Origin: Halobacteriales archaeon
GTDB taxonomy: Archaea; Thermoplasmatota; E2; JACPAO01; JAHFTW01
Direction: 5' to 3'
Length of the DNA stretch: 7,111 nt
Assembly (NCBI GenBank): GCA_020201445.1
Contig: JAIVGU010000208.1
Span: 1-7,111 of the forward strand
Positions 1 through 5,772 of this stretch are shown here, piece by piece. The notes under the pieces were generated by a model. It was not told the DNA's origin and made no database searches. It saw nothing but the letters and a program-made list of their open reading frames with translations. The position numbers were made by a program, and so were the translations under genes. Position 1 is the stretch's first letter; each line of letters begins with the position of its first letter.

Positions 1-14
1 GTGGTGCTCTGCGG

Positions 15-76
15 AACCACGGATTGCACGCATTCCACGAAAGCTTGAATCCGCGTCATCCGCGAAATCCGCGGTT
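15..76. repeat. Imperfect inverted repeat in non-coding DNA
   Basis: AACCACGGATT at 15-25 can pair with AATCCGCGGTT at 66-76 (10 of 11 positions). Pairing continues discontinuously inward (27/64, 29-30/61-62, 32-33/58-59, 36/55, 38-39/52-53) towards an AAGCTT centre at 41-46. No protein-coding frame with recognisable features covers the segment. It looks like a decayed palindromic intergenic element lying beyond the 3' end of the minus-strand hydrolase gene. Function is unknown. It could act in RNA as a 3' hairpin for a convergent transcript, but no T-rich tract supports a terminator. Confidence 0.5.
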
Positions 77-157
77 TGGTCGGCGCGGCGTTCTCCCGAC
101 GAAACCGCGAAGGACGCTCAAGTCCGTGTCATCCGTGGACTCCCGGTTTGGTTGGCC
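36..157. repeat. Two degenerate tandem copies of a ~50-bp intergenic repeat
   Basis: Copy 1 (about 36-84) and copy 2 (about 105-157) share the order CC(A/G)CGAA, a short spacer, TCCG(C/T)GTCATCCG(C/T)G, then TCC(G)CGGTTTGGT(C/T)GGC. From 48 and 121 onward they match at most positions with one single-base gap, and many differences are C/T transitions. The unit overlaps the inverted repeat at 15-76. Copy 2 ends right at the stop codon of the minus-strand hydrolase gene (158-160). The purine/CG module pattern resembles dispersed intergenic repeats of environmental microbial genomes; that comparison is from memory and is inference. Confidence 0.55.
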
Positions 158-1159
158 TCAAGGCAGCGTGGCGCGGATGCGGGCTTGTGGGCGCGGCGGG
201 CGCGGGAGGTGCGCCAGGGGCGCGCGCGGCCTGCTGGTCTCCGGGAAGGCGAGCGACTGGCCCGGCGCCAGCTCGGCGAGGCGGCTGCGCGCCAGCCCCG
301 CGTCCTTCCAGGCCACGCGCAGGCGCTCGATGGGCTCCAGGACGGGCTCGGGGCTGAGGCGGAAGGTGCCCCAGTGCATCGGGACCATCGCGCGGGCGCC
401 GCAGTCCGCGAACGCCGCCACCGCCTCCTCGGGGTCCATGTGGGCGGAGCCGTTGGCGTGGCGGGGGGCGTAGGCGCCGATGGGCAGCAGCGCGACGTCG
501 ATGCCGGGGTGGCGGCGGCCGATCTGGCGGAAGTAGGTGCCGAAGCCCGTGTCGCCGGCGAAGTAGACCTTGCGGCGGCCGTCGGAGACCACCCAGCCGC
601 CCCACAGCGAGCGGTTGGCGTCCAGCACGCCGCGGCGGCTCCAGTGGTGGGCGGGGACGAGCTCGGCCCGCAGCGACCCGGCGTCGGCCCCCTGCCACCA
701 GTCGAGGTCGCGCGCCCCGGTGAGGCCCTTGCGCTGGAGCCACCCGGCAAGGCCGGAGGGCGCCAGGATGGGCGTGCCCTTGGGGAGGCGGCGCAGGGTC
801 GGCAGGTCGAGGTGGTCGAAGTGGTTGTGGCTCAGCAGCACCGCGTCGACGGGAGGCAGGTCCTCCCACGCGACACCGGGGGACTGCAGGCGCCGGATGC
901 CGCCGGGCAGGCGCAGCGACCACACCGGGTCGAGCAGGACGCAGGAGCCGGACATCTGGAGGACGAAGCTGGCGTGCCCCACCCACGTCGCGCCCTCGCG
1001 GGGCAGCTCGGCGGGCGCGGCGGGGGGCAGCAGCGGGGCGCGGCGCAGCATGCCGAGGATGTGCTCGCGGAAGAACCAGGACGCCTCGCTCACGGCCGCG
1101 GCGCACGCCGGCATGGGGTGCGTGAGCCGGTGCCGGAAGCCCCGCGGCGGCAGGTTCAT
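158..1159 (-). CDS. Metallo-beta-lactamase-fold hydrolase, NAPE-PLD-like (UlaG superfamily, COG2220)
   Basis: A 333-residue metal-dependent hydrolase, probably a phosphodiesterase or lipid hydrolase related to N-acyl-phosphatidylethanolamine phospholipase D. The fold's motifs appear in order: WVGHAS (59-64), LDPVW (76-80), the metal motif HNHFDH (H111, H113, D115, H116), PAHHWSRR with H172, LWGGWVV (185-191), YFAGDTG with bridging D203, IGAY (227-230), HMDPEEA with H240, and MHWGTF with H262. These match the NAPE-PLD pattern of two-zinc ligands plus the conserved HMDPEEA and MHWGTF segments. The last ~28 residues are rich in Pro and Arg and look like a non-conserved tail. No signal peptide is evident, so it is probably cytoplasmic or peripheral. 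The ATG at 1159 is the longest start; M16 (1114) would still keep the fold. The true substrate cannot be read from sequence: bacterial and archaeal relatives are mostly uncharacterised. The gene stands alone on its strand and may have been acquired horizontally. Confidence 0.9.
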   Translation of the reverse strand: MNLPPRGFRHRLTHPMPACAAAVSEASWFFREHILGMLRRAPLLPPAAPAELPREGATWVGHASFVLQMSGSCVLLDPVWSLRLPGGIRRLQSPGVAWEDLPPVDAVLLSHNHFDHLDLPTLRRLPKGTPILAPSGLAGWLQRKGLTGARDLDWWQGADAGSLRAELVPAHHWSRRGVLDANRSLWGGWVVSDGRRKVYFAGDTGFGTYFRQIGRRHPGIDVALLPIGAYAPRHANGSAHMDPEEAVAAFADCGARAMVPMHWGTFRLSPEPVLEPIERLRVAWKDAGLARSRLAELAPGQSLAFPETSRPRAPLAHLPRPPRPQARIRATLP

Positions 1160-1202
1160 GGCCTAGGATTGGCGGGAGGGCCAGAAGGAGGTTCGGTCAG
1201 GA

Positions 1203-1490
1203 CCTTCTATAGGGCACCCTTGGCCGCCGAGCGTGCCCAAGGACAGGACGCGGTCGATGCGGTGGCCTGCCTGCCCGGCACGTCCAATCGCGACCCAGGC
1301 CCGGCACACCGGCACCGGGCTCGGGCTGTTCATCAGCCGCGGCATCGTCGAGCAGCACGGCGGCCGCATGTGGTGCGAGAGCGCGGGGCCGGGCAAGGGG
1401 ACCGTGGTCCACGCCACCCTGCCGCTTCCAGCGCAGCCCGTGGCGCAGGCGGCGGGGCCGCGGCCGCCTCTCAAGGAGAACCCTTCATAA
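1203..1490 (+). pseudogene. Remnant of a sensor histidine kinase (C-terminal ATPase domain only)
   Basis: From 1311 the frame encodes [18 protein letters not shown], then [20 protein letters not shown]. This is the G2 box and final beta strands of a HATPase_c domain of two-component histidine kinases. It ends at a TAA at 1488-1490 after a Pro-rich tail. The H box, N box and G1 box are absent: immediately upstream lies the divergent hydrolase gene. A TFYRAP stretch at 1202-1219, in a different frame, recalls the F-box segment that normally sits ~10-15 residues before the G2 box. If related, it implies a frameshift plus about 60 bp of extra sequence; that part is tentative. An 85-residue ORF from ATG 1233 covers the remnant, but residues before GTGLGL match nothing in the family, so an intact small protein is unlikely. 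Its stop codon overlaps the abce1 promoter. Confidence 0.72.
1204..1214 (-). promoter_or_regulatory. Possible TATA-like box for the minus-strand hydrolase gene
   Basis: On the minus strand this reads CCCTATAGAAG, the only AT-rich patch upstream of the hydrolase ATG. It lies about 45-55 nt before the start, which would give a leader of roughly 25 nt. The leader shows no clear Shine-Dalgarno sequence, so the assignment is weak. The same bases encode the possible FYRA remnant of the kinase pseudogene on the other strand. Confidence 0.22.
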
Positions 1491-1493
1491 AGA
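1482..1493 (+). promoter_or_regulatory. TATA box of abce1
   Basis: CCTTCATAAAGA is the clearest TATA-like sequence in the window and sits in otherwise GC-rich DNA. Its centre is ~32 nt before the abce1 ATG at 1521. With the usual archaeal spacing, transcription would start about 5-8 nt before the ATG, giving a nearly leaderless mRNA. There is no Shine-Dalgarno sequence directly before the ATG, which agrees with this. Confidence 0.6.
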
Positions 1494-1520
1494 GAGCCTC
1501 CTAGAGACAACCCAGCCCAG

Positions 1521-3305
1521 ATGCGCATCGCCGTCCTCCTCGCAGACCGCTGCCAGCCCAAGAAGTGCCAGCAGGAATGCATCCGCTTCTGCCCCCCGGT
1601 CCGCAGCGGCGTCATCGACACCATCAAGATGAGCCCGGAGACGGAGAAGCCGGTCATCTCGGAGGAGCTCTGCATCGGCTGCGGCATCTGCGTCAACAAG
1701 TGCCCCTTCGACGCCATCCGCATCATCGGCCTGCCGGAGCAGTTGGAGGCGGACCTGGTGCACCAGTACGGCAAGAACGGGTTCCGCCTGTTCAAGCTCC
1801 CCGTCCCCAAGCTCGGCGCCGCCACCGGCATCCTGGGCCCCAACGGCATGGGCAAGACCACGGCTATCAAGGTGCTGGCCGGGGAGGAGGTGCCCAACCT
1901 CGGCGAGTGGGAGAAGACGCCGTCGTGGGAGCCCATCCTCGCCAAGCACAAGGGCACGGAGCTAGGCGACTACCTGAAGATGGTCGTCGACAAGGGCGTC
2001 CGCACGGCGCGCAAGCCGCAGTACGTCGACCAACTCCCCAAGGCGTTCAAGGGCACGGTGCGCAGCCTGCTCAAGAAGACCGACACCGACGGCCGCTGGG
2101 ACCTCGTGGTGCCCCGCCTCAACATCGACCACGTCCTCGACCGCACCATGGACCAGGTGTCGGGCGGCGAGCTGCAGCGCATCGCCATCGGCGCCACGCT
2201 GCTGAAGGACGCGGACGTCTACTTCTTCGACGAGCCGAGCAGCTACCTCGACATCCACGAGCGCCTCCGCGTCGCCCGCGTCATCCAGGACCTGGCGCAG
2301 AAGAAGCGCGTCATCGTCATCGAGCACGACCTCGCCATCCTCGACTTCCTGACCGAGCAGGTCCACCTCGTCTACGGCGAGGAGGGCACCTACGGCGTCA
2401 TCACCGCGGCGCGCAACGTCCGGCACGGCATCAACACCTACCTCACCGGCTTCCTGCCCGAGGAGAACATCCGCGTCCGCGAGGAGGCCATCCGCTTCGA
2501 GAGCCGCCCGCCGCGCCCCAAGTCCGAGCTCATCGACCTGCTGGACTTCCCGGCGCTGCACAAGGACCTGGGCTCCTTCAAGCTGGACTCGGAGCCCGGC
2601 ACCATCCACCACGGCGAGGTGGTGGGCGTCGTGGGCCCCAACGGCACCGGCAAGACGACGTTCGTCAAGATGCTCGCCAAGGTCGTGCCCCCCGACGGCG
2701 ACGTCAAGCTGCCGGACGTCAAGGTGAGCTACAAGCCGCAGTACGTCAAGGCGGACTACGAGGGCACGGTCAAGGAGCTGCTGCTGACGCAGGCGCCGGA
2801 GCTGCTCCAGGCCGGCTTCTACCAGTCCGAGATTGCGCGGCCGATGACCCTCAAGCCCCTCCTGGAGAAGGAGTGCGCGGCGCTCTCCGGCGGCGAGCTG
2901 CAGCGCGTGGCCGTGGCGCTCGCCCTCCACCGCGACGCCGACATCTACCTGCTCGACGAGCCGAGCGCCTACCTCGACGTCAACCAGCGCATCAACACGG
3001 CAAAGACCATCCGGCGCGTGATGGAGAAGAAGGCGAAGTCGGCGCTCATCGTCGACCACGACGTCTACTTCCTCGACCTGGTGGCGGACTCGATGATGGT
3101 GTTCGGCGGCGAGCCGGCGGTGCACGGCAAGGCGGGCGGCCCCTACCTGCTGCGCGACGGCATGAACCGCTTCCTCAAGGACGTCGGCGTCACGTTCCGC
3201 CGCGACAACGAGACGCGCCGGCCGCGCATCAACAAGCCCGACTCCCGCCTCGACCGCGAGCAGCGTGAAGCGGGCGAATACTACTACGCCCCCGCCGAGG
3301 AGTAG
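1521..3305 (+). CDS. Ribosome-recycling ATPase ABCE1/Rli1 (RNase L inhibitor homologue)
   Basis: A 594-residue soluble twin-ATPase that, with Pelota/aRF1, splits 70S ribosomes after termination or stalling and remains on the 30S subunit. The N-terminal ferredoxin-like domain (1-75) holds all eight Cys for two [4Fe-4S] clusters: C11, C16, C20, C24 and C51, C54, C57, C61. NBD1 has Walker A GPNGMGKTT (106-114), the family's helix-loop-helix insert region (~130-180), KPQYVD with Q167, signature VSGGELQR (213-220), Walker B FFDEPSSYLD (D237, E238) and H269. The hinge follows at ~312-335. NBD2 has GPNGTGKTT (372-380), Q407, LSGGELQR (455-462), LLDEPSAYLD (D479, E480) and H513. The C-terminal hinge, with RPRIN and EYYY motifs, is typical. 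Length and motifs are normal and every catalytic residue is present. The ATG at 1521 puts the MRIAVLLADRC start where the family begins. It is transcribed alone and converges with the next gene. It gives the strongest evidence that the host is an archaeon. Confidence 0.98.
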   Translation: MRIAVLLADRCQPKKCQQECIRFCPPVRSGVIDTIKMSPETEKPVISEELCIGCGICVNKCPFDAIRIIGLPEQLEADLVHQYGKNGFRLFKLPVPKLGAATGILGPNGMGKTTAIKVLAGEEVPNLGEWEKTPSWEPILAKHKGTELGDYLKMVVDKGVRTARKPQYVDQLPKAFKGTVRSLLKKTDTDGRWDLVVPRLNIDHVLDRTMDQVSGGELQRIAIGATLLKDADVYFFDEPSSYLDIHERLRVARVIQDLAQKKRVIVIEHDLAILDFLTEQVHLVYGEEGTYGVITAARNVRHGINTYLTGFLPEENIRVREEAIRFESRPPRPKSELIDLLDFPALHKDLGSFKLDSEPGTIHHGEVVGVVGPNGTGKTTFVKMLAKVVPPDGDVKLPDVKVSYKPQYVKADYEGTVKELLLTQAPELLQAGFYQSEIARPMTLKPLLEKECAALSGGELQRVAVALALHRDADIYLLDEPSAYLDVNQRINTAKTIRRVMEKKAKSALIVDHDVYFLDLVADSMMVFGGEPAVHGKAGGPYLLRDGMNRFLKDVGVTFRRDNETRRPRINKPDSRLDREQREAGEYYYAPAEE

Positions 3306-3314
3306 GACGCCAGG

Positions 3315-3830
3315 CTACGCGCCGGGGGCGCGGGGCCGCGAACGCACCCGGTCGGCCACGGCGTGGACGATGGCCCACACCTGCGTGCCCAGGAGGAGCA
3401 GAAGCGCGACGGCCACGTGCAGGAGGCCGTCCAGGCTGTCCGTCCCCAGCCCGAGCGCGCCGAGCGCGGAGCGGGTGGCGGCGCCGAACCAGGTCTTGTC
3501 GCTCCCGTGCAGGAGCGCCAAGACGGCGAGGAAGGCCAGGGCCAGGGCGGCCCACGCCGCCGCCGTGAGGAGGCGGGTCCGCCGCGTCCCGGGCAGGCTC
3601 CACGCCAGCGCGAACGCCAGCGCGCCGACCAGGCCGACGAACCCGACCGCCACGCCGGCCACCACGAGGAACAGCGTCGCCATCCCCGACGAGAAGCAGT
3701 CGCTGCGCGGGGGGCACTCGACGGTGAACCCCGCCTCCAGCGCCCACCCCGCGGTCAGAAGCAGGAGGACGGTGCCGGACCCCAGCGGCACCAGCAGGGC
3801 GCGGCGTCCCGGCGCAGGCGTCACGGCCAC
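3315..3830 (-). CDS. Small membrane protein with four predicted helices, function unknown
   Basis: About 171 residues. Hydrophobic segments lie at ~11-31, ~51-77, ~87-107 and ~135-157. The first loop carries two Cys (C39, C45) in a CPPRSDC motif that could form a disulfide outside the membrane, and the C-terminus is basic (RVRSRPR). I do not recognise the family. No ATG lies near the expected start: GTG at 3830 is the longest choice and GTG at 3824 the next. The box at 3844-3851 fits 3824 better, by the spacing seen elsewhere in the window. An overlapping minus-strand frame does have an ATG at 3835 but encodes Arg/Ala/Gly-rich sequence without membrane helices, so I prefer this frame. The stop lies 9 nt from the abce1 stop in convergent orientation, leaving no room for a separate terminator. 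It is transcribed divergently from the 3908 gene. Confidence 0.7.
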   Translation of the reverse strand: MAVTPAPGRRALLVPLGSGTVLLLLTAGWALEAGFTVECPPRSDCFSSGMATLFLVVAGVAVGFVGLVGALAFALAWSLPGTRRTRLLTAAAWAALALAFLAVLALLHGSDKTWFGAATRSALGALGLGTDSLDGLLHVAVALLLLLGTQVWAIVHAVADRVRSRPRAPGA

Positions 3831-3843
3831 CCATTCCGGCCGC

Positions 3844-3851
3844 GCTAGACA
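3844..3851 (-). promoter_or_regulatory. Possible promoter box of the minus-strand membrane protein gene
   Basis: The minus strand reads TTGTCTAG here, the only AT-richer patch between the two divergent genes on this strand. Its centre is ~23 nt before GTG 3824 and ~17 nt before GTG 3830. The first distance matches the box-to-start spacing of the TGTAG promoters elsewhere in the window. The box sequence itself is a poor TATA element, so confidence is low. Confidence 0.25.
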
Positions 3852-3907
3852 AGGGTGGCGGCGCCACCGCGACAAGGCTGAAGACCCCTGCCCGGCCTCG
3901 CGGCGCG

Positions 3908-4270
3908 ATGAACCTGGGGCTCCTGTCCCTGCGCATCGCCCTCGGGCTGCTGGTGGCCGTGGTGGCGGGCGGCGCCATCCTCTACACCACCGACTACGGC
4001 CTCGAGGCCGACGTGGTGGGCAAGGACTGCAGCGGCACCGGCGGCGGCGCGCCCGGCTCCCCGCTGCCCCTGGGGTCCCCCAGCGTGACGGTGAAGACCA
4101 AGCTCGGCGGCCTGCGCCACACCCAGAGCCTGCCGGCGCAGCAGTGCGCGGTGGTGCAGGTGGGCAACTTCGTGGTCTACCACGTCCGCAGCGCCCGCAC
4201 CAGCGTCTACCAGGCCGAGGGCGGCTCCTGCATCTACGACTCCACCGGCGGCGCCGCCGGCTGCCCCTGA
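3908..4270 (+). CDS. Membrane-anchored or exported small protein with four cysteines, unknown
   Basis: 120 residues. One N-terminal hydrophobic helix (~4-25, LGLLSLRIALGLLVAVVAGG) with little positive charge before it would act as a signal anchor. The rest would face outward. A Gly/Pro/Ser-rich linker (~42-58) leads to a compact, probably beta-rich domain (~58-112) with VTVKTK (60-65) and VGNFVVYHVRS (85-95). The four Cys (C41, C80, C108, C119) could make two disulfides, fitting an extracytoplasmic location. I do not recognise the family. The ATG at 3908 gives the only sensible N-terminal helix. No clear Shine-Dalgarno sequence precedes it. A GGCTGAAGAC stretch at 3877-3886 is a poor promoter candidate. 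The next gene starts 40 nt after the stop, so the two may be co-transcribed. Confidence 0.75.
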   Translation: MNLGLLSLRIALGLLVAVVAGGAILYTTDYGLEADVVGKDCSGTGGGAPGSPLPLGSPSVTVKTKLGGLRHTQSLPAQQCAVVQVGNFVVYHVRSARTSVYQAEGGSCIYDSTGGAAGCP

Positions 4271-4310
4271 GCGGCGGCAGGCTCATCTCCGGGCGCGCAG
4301 GTCGAGAGGC

Positions 4311-4538
4311 GTGGCGGACGGCACGGCAGGCGAGGCGAAGGCGGGGAGGCCCTGGCGCGTCAACCTGGTCGGCGGACTCATCCTCATCGCAGTGGGGCTC
4401 TACGACCTGGCGGGCGGCGTGCGGCACAACTCGACGCTCGCCCCGCCCTACTCCTACGTCCTCGGCGGCGGCTCCATCCTGCTCGGCGCGCTGCTCGCCC
4501 TCGGGCTGCTGGACTGGCTGCGCCCGCGCCGCGCCTGA
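4311..4538 (+). CDS. Small two-helix membrane protein, unknown
   Basis: 75 residues starting at GTG 4311. A short charged N-terminus precedes two hydrophobic segments (~17-35 and ~47-69), joined by a short loop (RHNSTLAPP) and closed by a basic LRPRRA tail. Both helices are Gly-rich (GGLILIAVG and GGGSILLGALLALG), suggesting close helix packing. There is no ATG in the frame. GAGAGG just before the GTG is a possible weak ribosome binding site, so it could be translated from a message shared with the preceding gene. No homologue is recognised. The helix pattern and placement in a run of small membrane protein genes support a real gene. Confidence 0.6.
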   Translation: MADGTAGEAKAGRPWRVNLVGGLILIAVGLYDLAGGVRHNSTLAPPYSYVLGGGSILLGALLALGLLDWLRPRRA

Positions 4539-4553
4539 GCGCGAACGGCACGG

Positions 4554-4561
4554 TCATGTAG
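4554..4561 (+). promoter_or_regulatory. TGTAG promoter box for the 4582 membrane protein gene
   Basis: TCATGTAG sits in GC-rich DNA with exactly 20 nt between the final G of TGTAG and the ATG at 4582. The same TGTAG at 20-21 nt precedes the FKBP and endonuclease IV starts. It is interpreted as a TATA-like box driving a leaderless mRNA; no Shine-Dalgarno sequence is present. Confidence 0.45.
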
Positions 4562-4581
4562 ACGGGCCCGGGTTGCCGCGC

Positions 4582-4893
4582 ATGGCCTCGTCGCTGACCA
4601 ACAACCAGGTCACGGGCATCGTCCTCATCGTCCTCGGCGCCCTCGCCCTGGCGGGGTGGCTCAACGCCGCCGTCATCCTGGTCGCCGGCATCTTCCTCCT
4701 GGTGTACGGCATCGTCGTCCTGCTCGGCAAGGCGCGCTCCTCGCAGCTCATCGGCATCCTCTGCATCGTCGCCGGCGCCATCCTCCTCCTGGGCAAGCTG
4801 CCGTTCCTGGCGGGCATCATCGACGTCCTGATGACCATCATCGGCGTCCTGCTCATCGTCGTGGGCATCCTCAAGCTCCTGGGCAAGATGTAG
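4582..4893 (+). CDS. Four-helix membrane protein with internal duplication (DUF308/HdeD-like character)
   Basis: 103 residues, almost entirely hydrophobic, with four predicted helices (~10-26, ~28-48, ~55-71, ~76-100). The two halves resemble each other. QVTGIVLIVLGALALAG (9-25) aligns with QLIGILCIVAGAILLLG (55-71), and a GIxxxxxGI(V/L)xLLGK-like segment ends each half, at residue 50 and residue 102. This is a two-helix hairpin duplicated in tandem. Gly-rich short-helix proteins of this sort are often labelled DUF308 or HdeD-like; that link is by character, not by a diagnostic motif. The ATG at 4582 leaves a short polar N-terminus (MASSLTNNQ) and is placed correctly behind the TGTAG box. The frame stays open far upstream, but that part is Arg/Pro-rich shadow sequence. 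Function unknown. Confidence 0.8.
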   Translation: MASSLTNNQVTGIVLIVLGALALAGWLNAAVILVAGIFLLVYGIVVLLGKARSSQLIGILCIVAGAILLLGKLPFLAGIIDVLMTIIGVLLIVVGILKLLGKM

Positions 4894-4908
4894 GCCCAAT
4901 CCCCCGCA

Positions 4909-4969
4909 CCGCGAAGGCCGCGAACCCGGGGGAACATCCTCTGGTCCGCAGGGTTCGCACCCTTCGCGG
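4909..4969. repeat. GC-rich inverted repeat after the membrane protein gene
   Basis: The 19-bp arms at 4909-4927 (CCGCGAAGGCCGCGAACCC) and 4951-4969 are complementary at 17 of 19 positions, the two mismatches being adjacent. They enclose a 23-nt loop. The element starts 16 nt after the stop at 4893 and ends before the FKBP promoter. It could act as a transcript-end hairpin, but lacks the T-run expected of archaeal termination. A similar sequence lies at 5861-5928, so a dispersed repeat element is the better reading. Confidence 0.7.
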
Positions 4970-4997
4970 CCGAGTGGGACCGAGACGACCGAACCCC

Positions 4998-5005
4998 CTA
5001 TGTAG
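4998..5005 (+). promoter_or_regulatory. TGTAG promoter box of the FKBP gene
   Basis: CCTATGTAG ends at 5005, with exactly 20 nt between the last G and the FKBP ATG at 5026. It is the best TATA-like match before this gene. The spacing predicts that transcription starts at or next to the ATG. No Shine-Dalgarno sequence lies close to the ATG. Confidence 0.5.
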
Positions 5006-5025
5006 GAGCCGCCAGTCGCCGCCGC

Positions 5026-5751
5026 ATGGCCCTCAAGGACGGCGACGTCGTCAGGTTCGACTACACGCTCTGGGTGGACGGCAAGCCCGTGGAGACCTCG
5101 CAGGAAGAGGTCGCCAAGGAGCAGGGCATCCACCGCCCCGGCCGCCGCTACCGCCCGCTCACCGTCAGCCTCGGCAGCCGCCAGATCATCCCCGGCCTGG
5201 AGTCGCACATCCGCAGCCACGGCCAGGTCGGCAAGCCAGTCAAGGCCGAGCTCTCCGCCGCCGACGCGTACGGCGAGCGCAGCGCCGACAAGGTGCGCGA
5301 CGTCCCGATGGCGCAGTTCAAGAAGCAGAAGGTCGAGCCCCAGGTCGGCATGCAGCTCAGCCTGGAGGGCCAGCAGGGCGTCGTGACCCGTGTGGCCGGC
5401 GGCCGCGTCCGCGTCGACCTCAACCACGAGCTGGCCGGCAAGCCGCTCACCTACGAGTACACCCTCCGCGAGGTCGTCGCCGACGACAAGGCGAAGGTGG
5501 ACGCGGTGCTGGACAACCTGTTCGCGCCCGGCTCCTACAAGGTCCTGGTGGACGACAAGGCCGTGAGCCTGGAGGTCCCCGAGGCCGCCAAGTTCGACCA
5601 GAACTGGATGATGGCGAAGTTCCGCGTCGTCGCCGAGCTGCGCGCCGCCACCCAGAAGAGGAAGGAGGTCCGCCTCGTCGAGGTCTTCCCGGTCTCCGAG
5701 GAGGAGCCGGGCCACGAGGGCCATGGACATGGCCCCGGCGAAGGGCACTGA
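5026..5751 (+). CDS. Long-chain archaeal FKBP-type peptidyl-prolyl isomerase/chaperone (FKBP26/SlyD family)
   Basis: A 241-residue cytoplasmic folding helper that catalyses cis/trans isomerisation of X-Pro bonds and holds unfolded chains. The FKBP domain is split by an insert-in-flap chaperone domain. The first FKBP part (1-85) has FDYTLWVDGKPVETS (11-25), EEVAKEQGI (27-35), the LGSRQIIPGLE core (49-59) and AYGE (81-84). The insert spans about 87-136, and the FKBP domain resumes with LNHELAGKPLTYEY (132-145). Residues ~151-220 form the extra C-terminal domain found in long archaeal members such as Methanocaldococcus FKBP26. The tail (GHEGHGHGPGEGH, 229-241) has five His and could bind Ni, Zn or Cu, as the SlyD tail does. 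The ATG at 5026 fits both the family N-terminus and the promoter box. The tail and stop codon sit in a 44-bp sequence duplicated downstream. Chaperone activity is inferred from the family. Confidence 0.95.
   Translation: MALKDGDVVRFDYTLWVDGKPVETSQEEVAKEQGIHRPGRRYRPLTVSLGSRQIIPGLESHIRSHGQVGKPVKAELSAADAYGERSADKVRDVPMAQFKKQKVEPQVGMQLSLEGQQGVVTRVAGGRVRVDLNHELAGKPLTYEYTLREVVADDKAKVDAVLDNLFAPGSYKVLVDDKAVSLEVPEAAKFDQNWMMAKFRVVAELRAATQKRKEVRLVEVFPVSEEEPGHEGHGHGPGEGH
5708..5751 (+). repeat. 44-bp direct repeat, copy 1 (encodes FKBP His-rich tail and stop)
   Basis: Identical to 5804-5847 except at 5745 (G here, C in copy 2). It contains a perfect 18-bp palindrome, GGGCCATG-GA-CATGGCCC, at 5718-5735. 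It encodes the last residues of FKBP, including all five tail His, and the TGA stop. The repeat ends exactly after the stop codon. Confidence 0.92.
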
Positions 5752-5772
5752 GCCGGGGCGGACAGGGGCCTC

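Noticed and set aside
1..157. CRISPR array
   Set aside because: Only two degenerate units with short, non-uniform spacers that share sequence with the repeat; no cas gene is in the window.
152..1504. 450-codon plus-strand frame opposite the hydrolase gene
   Set aside because: It is antisense to a hydrolase with complete catalytic motifs. Only the small TFYRAP stretch near 1202-1219 was kept, as a possible kinase remnant.
1962..3125. 387-codon minus-strand open frame opposite abce1
   Set aside because: It is antisense to well-conserved ABCE1 codons and reads as Val/Asp/Leu/Glu-rich low-complexity sequence without family motifs, a usual artefact of GC-rich codon bias.
3229..3978. Minus-strand frame with an ATG at 3835 overlapping the four-helix protein gene
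   Set aside because: It lacks hydrophobic helices, is Arg/Gly/Ala-rich and runs into abce1. The frame with GTG starts has a clear four-helix pattern.
3265..4581. Long plus-strand frame upstream of the 4582 ATG
   Set aside because: It crosses the abce1 end, an opposite-strand gene and two other genes in an Arg/Pro/Ala-rich frame. Only the part from ATG 4582 has protein-like character.
4909..4969. Inverted repeat as an intrinsic terminator
   Set aside because: No T-run follows the right arm, and a related element sits in another gap, so a dispersed repeat is preferred.
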